Of a stretch of DNA of 64,000 nt, positions 63,970 through 64,000 are shown one piece after another. The DNA lies in NCBI RefSeq assembly GCF_001591145.1, contig NZ_BCUF01000018.1:1-64000 (forward strand). Reading direction: 5' to 3'. How positions within the stretch are numbered: the first letter of the stretch is position 1; the number at the start of each line of letters is the position of its first letter. This DNA is from Vibrio harveyi NBRC 15634 = ATCC 14126 = KCTC 12724. GTDB lineage: Bacteria; Pseudomonadota; Gammaproteobacteria; Enterobacterales; Vibrionaceae. The notes under the pieces were generated by a model. It had not been told where the DNA came from and made no database searches. It saw nothing but the letters and a program-made list of their open reading frames with translations. The position numbers and the translations under genes are program-made.

Positions 63970-64000
63970 CTTCTCGTTACCCTAGAAACGACGGTCTAAA

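Overview
The window looks like Vibrio DNA, most likely chromosome II of a member of the Harveyi/parahaemolyticus/alginolyticus group. This rests on recognised proteins and their grouping (malT/malP/malQ/glgB, a DUF368 undecaprenyl-phosphate carrier, inducible ornithine decarboxylase with PotE, SstT) and on a quorum-regulatory (Qrr) small RNA gene with a sigma-54 promoter at about 39.37-39.48 kb, which is a Vibrio hallmark. The replicon assignment is an inference from gene content. No rRNA, tRNA, CRISPR array, phage or complete transposase gene was seen.

Layout. 0.2-2.6 kb: sugar-diacid regulator and glycerate kinase. 2.7-6.7 kb: a large lipoprotein pullulanase on the minus strand. 7.3-9.4 kb: a Sel1-repeat protein and an HTH/zinc-ribbon protein. 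9.8-14.7 kb: ornithine decarboxylase, the ornithine/putrescine antiporter, an orphan AbrB-type protein and pyridoxal kinase. 14.8-18.0 kb: a pilin-like protein and a ketone-body operon (thiolase, CoA-transferase alpha and beta) on the minus strand. 18.2-20.7 kb: an IolE-like barrel enzyme, a TauE/SafE-type transporter and a LysR regulator. 20.8-32.7 kb: a myo-inositol island with an MFS transporter transcribed away from iolE-iolD-iolG-like-iolC-iolB-iolJ-iolR-iolI-iolG. Three near-identical palindromes lie in the divergent control region and are the obvious candidates for the IolR (RpiR-family) operator. The last oxidation step (IolA/MmsA) is not encoded here.

32.8-38.8 kb is a minus-strand run: SstT, a second-type RsgA GTPase, a lone PTS EIIB domain, a copper-delivery trio (PCuAC, SCO, anchored protein) and DUF368. 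39.2-39.5 kb holds the Qrr gene. 39.7-53.5 kb is the maltodextrin/glycogen region: MalT activator, divergent malP-malQ with CRP and MalT-box-like sites between them, glgB, mtgA and periplasmic alpha-amylase malS. With the pullulanase at 2.7 kb this forms an alpha-glucan module: extracellular or outer-membrane debranching, periplasmic cleavage, cytoplasmic phosphorolysis and transglycosylation, and glycogen branching.

53.6-64 kb: a DsbA-like thioredoxin with a small membrane protein, YjiH/YjiG with an M20 peptidase, a YkvA-like protein, an AT-rich insertion carrying a class 3 lipase and a DUF6795-like partner (possible effector/immunity pair), a dicarboxylate/amino-acid symporter, and a DUF4056 protein next to a BamA-type outer-membrane barrel.

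The most interesting non-coding signals are the Qrr gene with LuxO-type boxes; the three inositol palindromes; a three-way-junction RNA candidate between malQ and glgB; a crossing-stem RNA with a U-tract between iolC and iolB; repeated palindromes and short ORFs before speF; and a small interspersed element with inverted ends, seen as one full and two partial copies.
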